From: an uncultured Lachnospiraceae bacterium
GTDB lineage: Bacteria > Bacillota > Clostridia > Lachnospirales > Lachnospiraceae
DNA: 64,000 nucleotides
Reading direction: 5' to 3'
NCBI GenBank assembly: GCA_946628415.1
Contig: CAMOWK010000004.1
Span: forward strand, 78,742 to 142,741
Of the stretch, positions 61,942 to 64,000 are shown piece by piece. Each line of letters begins with the position of its first letter. Position 1 is the stretch's first letter. Made by a program: the position numbers and the translations under genes. The notes beneath the pieces are model-generated. The model saw only the letters and a list, made by a program, of their open reading frames with translations, made no database searches and was not told the origin of the DNA.

Positions 61942-62667
61942 ATGGATACTGCAAAAACTATAAAAGAATTACGAGAAAGCACAGGGATGTCACGTAAAGA
62001 ATTTTCAGAATATACGGGTATCCCTGTTCGTACATTGGAAGATTGGGAGGCAGGAAGAAGAACACCGCCGGAGTATATTCCGAGGTTATTAGCATATCAG
62101 ATTAAATTTGAGGGGATTTTTTCTGCAAAAGGGGAAGTAAAAGGTAAGAGGAGTGTATCGGTCATACAGGATGTTGACGGGAATAACATCGTCATTATTA
62201 ATGATATAAGGTTTAAGGGAAAACGTTCCATAGATTGGAAAGATGTTAGAGAGTATTTAAAAGAATATATTGGTGAATTCTATACGATTGCTGCAACAGG
62301 AGATGTTATATATATTGGATCAGATTTGCCGAATGAATATTCTGGTTCAAAATATACTCATAGTATTAAAGGTGCAAATGCTAAGGCGAAAGCAAATGCT
62401 GCACAGGGAATACCTGAACTTATAGAAATAGCTGTTGGTAAACATTTTCGAGAAAATAATGAAGAAAAGCATTGGAGAAATGCAAAGTATGGTTGGTATC
62501 GATATGATTCACGATTTGCATTGCCTGTATACAATGAAACTGGAGAGATAGAAAGATATAATGTGTTTCATGCATCGTTAATTGTAAGACATTCCGAAGA
62601 TAAAAAACTATACTTGTATGATATTTTAGACATAAAAAAAGAAACGAGCAACCCGATTGAGCCGTAA
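61942..62667 (+). CDS. XRE HTH protein with possible BECR-nuclease-like C-terminal domain
   Basis: The protein has 241 residues. Residues 1-60 are a phage-type helix-turn-helix (M-S-R-K-E-F-S-E-Y-T-G-I-P-V-R-T-L-E-D-W-E-A-G-R). A linker follows, then a C-terminal domain (about 110-238) with the pattern G-I-P-E-L-I-E-I-A-V, K-H-W, W-Y-R-Y-D-S-R-F, then Y-N-V-F-H-A-S-L-I-V-R and L-Y-L-Y-D-I. This recalls the BECR-fold nucleases associated with phage polyvalent proteins (LPD3/PBECR, MuF-C), but the match is from memory of the pattern and is not proven. A GAGGTGAT site precedes the ATG at 61942, and a promoter with two operator sites lies upstream. A toxin fused to its own repressor is one reading. 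Confidence 0.6.
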   Translation: MDTAKTIKELRESTGMSRKEFSEYTGIPVRTLEDWEAGRRTPPEYIPRLLAYQIKFEGIFSAKGEVKGKRSVSVIQDVDGNNIVIINDIRFKGKRSIDWKDVREYLKEYIGEFYTIAATGDVIYIGSDLPNEYSGSKYTHSIKGANAKAKANAAQGIPELIEIAVGKHFRENNEEKHWRNAKYGWYRYDSRFALPVYNETGEIERYNVFHASLIVRHSEDKKLYLYDILDIKKETSNPIEP

Positions 62668-62767
62668 GGCTGTACACGACAAAAAACCCATTTCTTTTAC
62701 AAGAATAATACTATGGTAAAGGAAAAAAGTCAATCCGAATAATGAAAAATACAAGGAGAATTATTAT

Positions 62768-62833
62768 TTGATCAAAATTGAATTATTATCAGAAACAAAT
62801 TTTAGTTTGAATTCCGGGCTGTTTTTGCCATGA
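62768..62833 (+). pseudogene. 5' fragment of a lost gene, possibly GNAT acetyltransferase
   Basis: A TTG with AAGGAG upstream opens a frame that begins I-K-I-E-L-L-S-E-T-N-F-S and stops after 21 codons. The opening resembles the N-terminus of a Clostridia acetyltransferase family as I remember it. The rest of the gene is missing, which suggests a deletion. Confidence 0.3.
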
Positions 62834-62873
62834 CAGACCTGGTAATCTCGAAAAGGTGATAGTTTGACATTGA

Positions 62874-62939
62874 TTAAGTCTTGAAAAGGTGTTTGGAACC
62901 GAACCGCCTATTAAGGTCAAAGTAATAGATAAAGACTGA
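62874..62939 (+). pseudogene. 3' fragment of another lost gene
   Basis: An open frame without a start reads L-S-L-E-K-V-F-G-T-E-P-P-I-K-V-K-V-I-D-K-D and stops. It has coding character but matches no family I recognise. It ends 29 bases before the KilA-N start. The rest of the gap from 62668 shows nothing else. Confidence 0.25.
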
Positions 62940-62968
62940 AATATGGAAGAAAGAAGGTGGTCTGCAAT

Positions 62969-63579
62969 ATGTCAAAAACATTAAAAAATGAGATTATACA
63001 CGCCGATGGTATAGATATTGGGATTTATACAAGTGATTATGAAAACGAGTATATTTCCCTGACCGATATCGCAAAGAAGCGAGAGGGAGAGTATCCTGGA
63101 TATGTTATTCAAAACTGGATGAGGAATCGAAGCACAATATCATTCATCGGGCTATGGGAAATAATACATAATCCAAGCTTTAATTGCCTCGAATTCGAGG
63201 CAATTAAAAATGAAGCGGGTGATAATGGATTTGTAATGACTCCAAAACGATGGATAGAAGTAACTGGAGCGAAAGGAATTGTCAGTAAACAGGGGAGATA
63301 TGCAGCCGCCTATCCCTTAACTGGAATCTGAATCGTGAGATAGCCAAACTGAATTATCGTATCCATACCGACGCGATCAAGGATTATCTGATACCACCGG
63401 AACTGACACCGGAACAGATTTCATACAAGTATGCTAATGAAGCGGATATGCTTAATGTCGTTCTTTTCGGCAAAACTGCAAAGCAGTGGAGAGATGAGAA
63501 CCCCAGAAGGAAGGGGAATATTCGCTATGAGCTTGACAAAGAGTGCAGAAAAAGTCGGGATAAGAATGCCATGATGTGA
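62969..63579 (+). pseudogene. KilA-N domain gene, deleted and frameshifted
   Basis: The first frame (62969 to 63331) encodes a KilA-N DNA-binding domain: I-S-L-T-D-I-A, W-M-R-N-R-S-T-I-x-F-I-G-L-W-E, and T-P-K-R-W-I-E-V-T-G-A-K-G-I-V-S-K-Q-G-R-Y, then stops after a frame change. A second frame continues W-N-L-N-R-E-I-A-K-L-N-Y-R-I-H-T-D-A-I-K and M-L-N-V-V-L-F-G-K-T-A-K-Q-W-R to a stop at 63579. Both parts are normal for this family, but the roughly 35-40 residues between them (the segment with F-E-F-A-S-W-I-S) are absent and the C-terminal end after G-N-I-R is also atypical. The gene is therefore broken. A ribosome binding site (AAGAAGGTGG) precedes the ATG. Confidence 0.8.
63179..63208. repeat. 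perfect 30-bp palindrome inside the KilA-N pseudogene
   Basis: The sequence is fully self-complementary about the bond between 63193 and 63194, with center CTCGAATTCGAG and ends TTTAATTG / CAATTAAA. It encodes F-N-C-L-E-F-E-A-I-K within the KilA-N domain. A perfect palindrome with no loop is rare by chance and could form a cruciform. Confidence 0.85.
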
Positions 63580-63612
63580 TATAACGAATTTGAATGGAAT
63601 GAGGTGATCGTT

Positions 63613-64000
63613 TTGAAAGGCTGGATCGAAGGATTTCAGGTTTCCATTGATTTTATTGAGCAAAATCTGCTGAACGAACTTGATATTGAGGAGATAGCTA
63701 GAAAAGCTGCATTATCTTCCTTCTATTATCAGAGGATTTTTGGCGCTCTATGCGGTATGACTGTCGGAGAATACATTCGGGCCCGCCGTATGACAGTAGC
63801 CGCACAAGAACTTGCTTATTCTGATCGTAAGGTGATCGACATCGCCATGAAATACGGCTATGATTCGCCTGACAGCTTTGCGAAAGCATTTCAGCGCTTT
63901 CACGGTATCACTCCGACACAGGCACGGGAGTCGGGAGCAAAACTACGGTCATTCGCTCCGTTGCATATCAAAATTACATTGGAGGGCGGAAGTATGCTGG
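63613..64000 (+). CDS. AraC-family transcriptional regulator, 3'-partial
   Basis: The open frame runs off the window end with 129 codons visible. It encodes the two helix-turn-helix motifs of an AraC/XylS domain at the N-terminus: L-D-I-E-E-I-A-R-K-A-A-L-S-S-F-Y-Y-Q-R-I-F and V-I-D-I-A-M-K-Y-G-Y-D-S-P-D-S-F-A-K-A-F-Q-R-F-H-G-I-T-P. An N-terminal AraC domain followed by K-I-T-L-E-G-G-S-M is the layout of Rob/SoxS-like regulators with a GyrI-like effector domain. Translation probably starts at the TTG at 63613, after GAGGTGATC; an in-frame GTG lies at 63604. The G+C content is higher than in the fragments before it. Confidence 0.85.
   Translation, partial: MKGWIEGFQVSIDFIEQNLLNELDIEEIARKAALSSFYYQRIFGALCGMTVGEYIRARRMTVAAQELAYSDRKVIDIAMKYGYDSPDSFAKAFQRFHGITPTQARESGAKLRSFAPLHIKITLEGGSML

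Overview
The window looks like chromosome of a Lachnospiraceae bacterium, probably a rumen or gut Butyrivibrio/Pseudobutyrivibrio relative (inference). Reasons: low G+C, strong AGGAGG-type ribosome binding sites, Firmicutes-type dapL, hemZ and rel genes, a GH9 cellulase, and a DUF4358-MBOAT-DHHW surface O-acylation cluster of the kind seen in this family. No rRNA, tRNA, CRISPR array, replication origin or intact transposon was seen.

Layout. Bases 1-7729 hold the end of one large lysine/acid-rich protein, a 1738-residue protein with a papain-like domain, and a translationally coupled HExxH membrane peptidase. A DHH phosphoesterase and a convergent TIR-membrane-propeller protein follow. Bases 12851-20968 are housekeeping (apt, rel, a metallo-hydrolase, hemZ, aspS, rubrerythrin), separated by structured intergenic repeats. 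Bases 21062-26146 hold an XRE regulator, three evenly spaced operator-like palindromes, a diguanylate cyclase and a lipid-linked glycan gene set (GT2, DUF2304, DUF2142). After dapL and rfbC comes a Wzm/Wzt-type polysaccharide exporter whose two genes are separated by about 400 bp of folded and tandem repeats.

The most distinctive region is 32317-47303. Four consecutive secreted enzymes (GH9 cellulase, C1 cysteine protease, a degenerate amidase fused to a phage-tail-type lysozyme, and a GH25 lysozyme) all carry the same paired repeat of about 100 residues. They are followed by an SGNH hydrolase, DUF4358, MBOAT and DHHW set that should acylate a surface polymer. My reading (inference) is an envelope system: the exporter makes a surface glycan, the MBOAT set decorates it, and the repeats hold the exoenzymes on it.

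Bases 47404-52208 contain thrH, a lipoprotein gene bracketed by paired 29-bp palindromes, and a TPP-riboswitch operon for thiamine-precursor uptake. Bases 52350-60272 form a signalling block: a CarD-family regulator, a REC-GGDEF-REC protein, a hybrid kinase with Hpt and a decapeptide repeat tail, and, overlapping it, a hybrid kinase fused to a complete DegV (fatty-acid-binding) domain. The last 2 kb after rlmD is accessory and eroded: an XRE protein with a possible nuclease-like C-terminus under its own operator, gene fragments, a broken KilA-N gene containing a perfect 30-bp palindrome, and the start of an AraC-family regulator cut by the window end.
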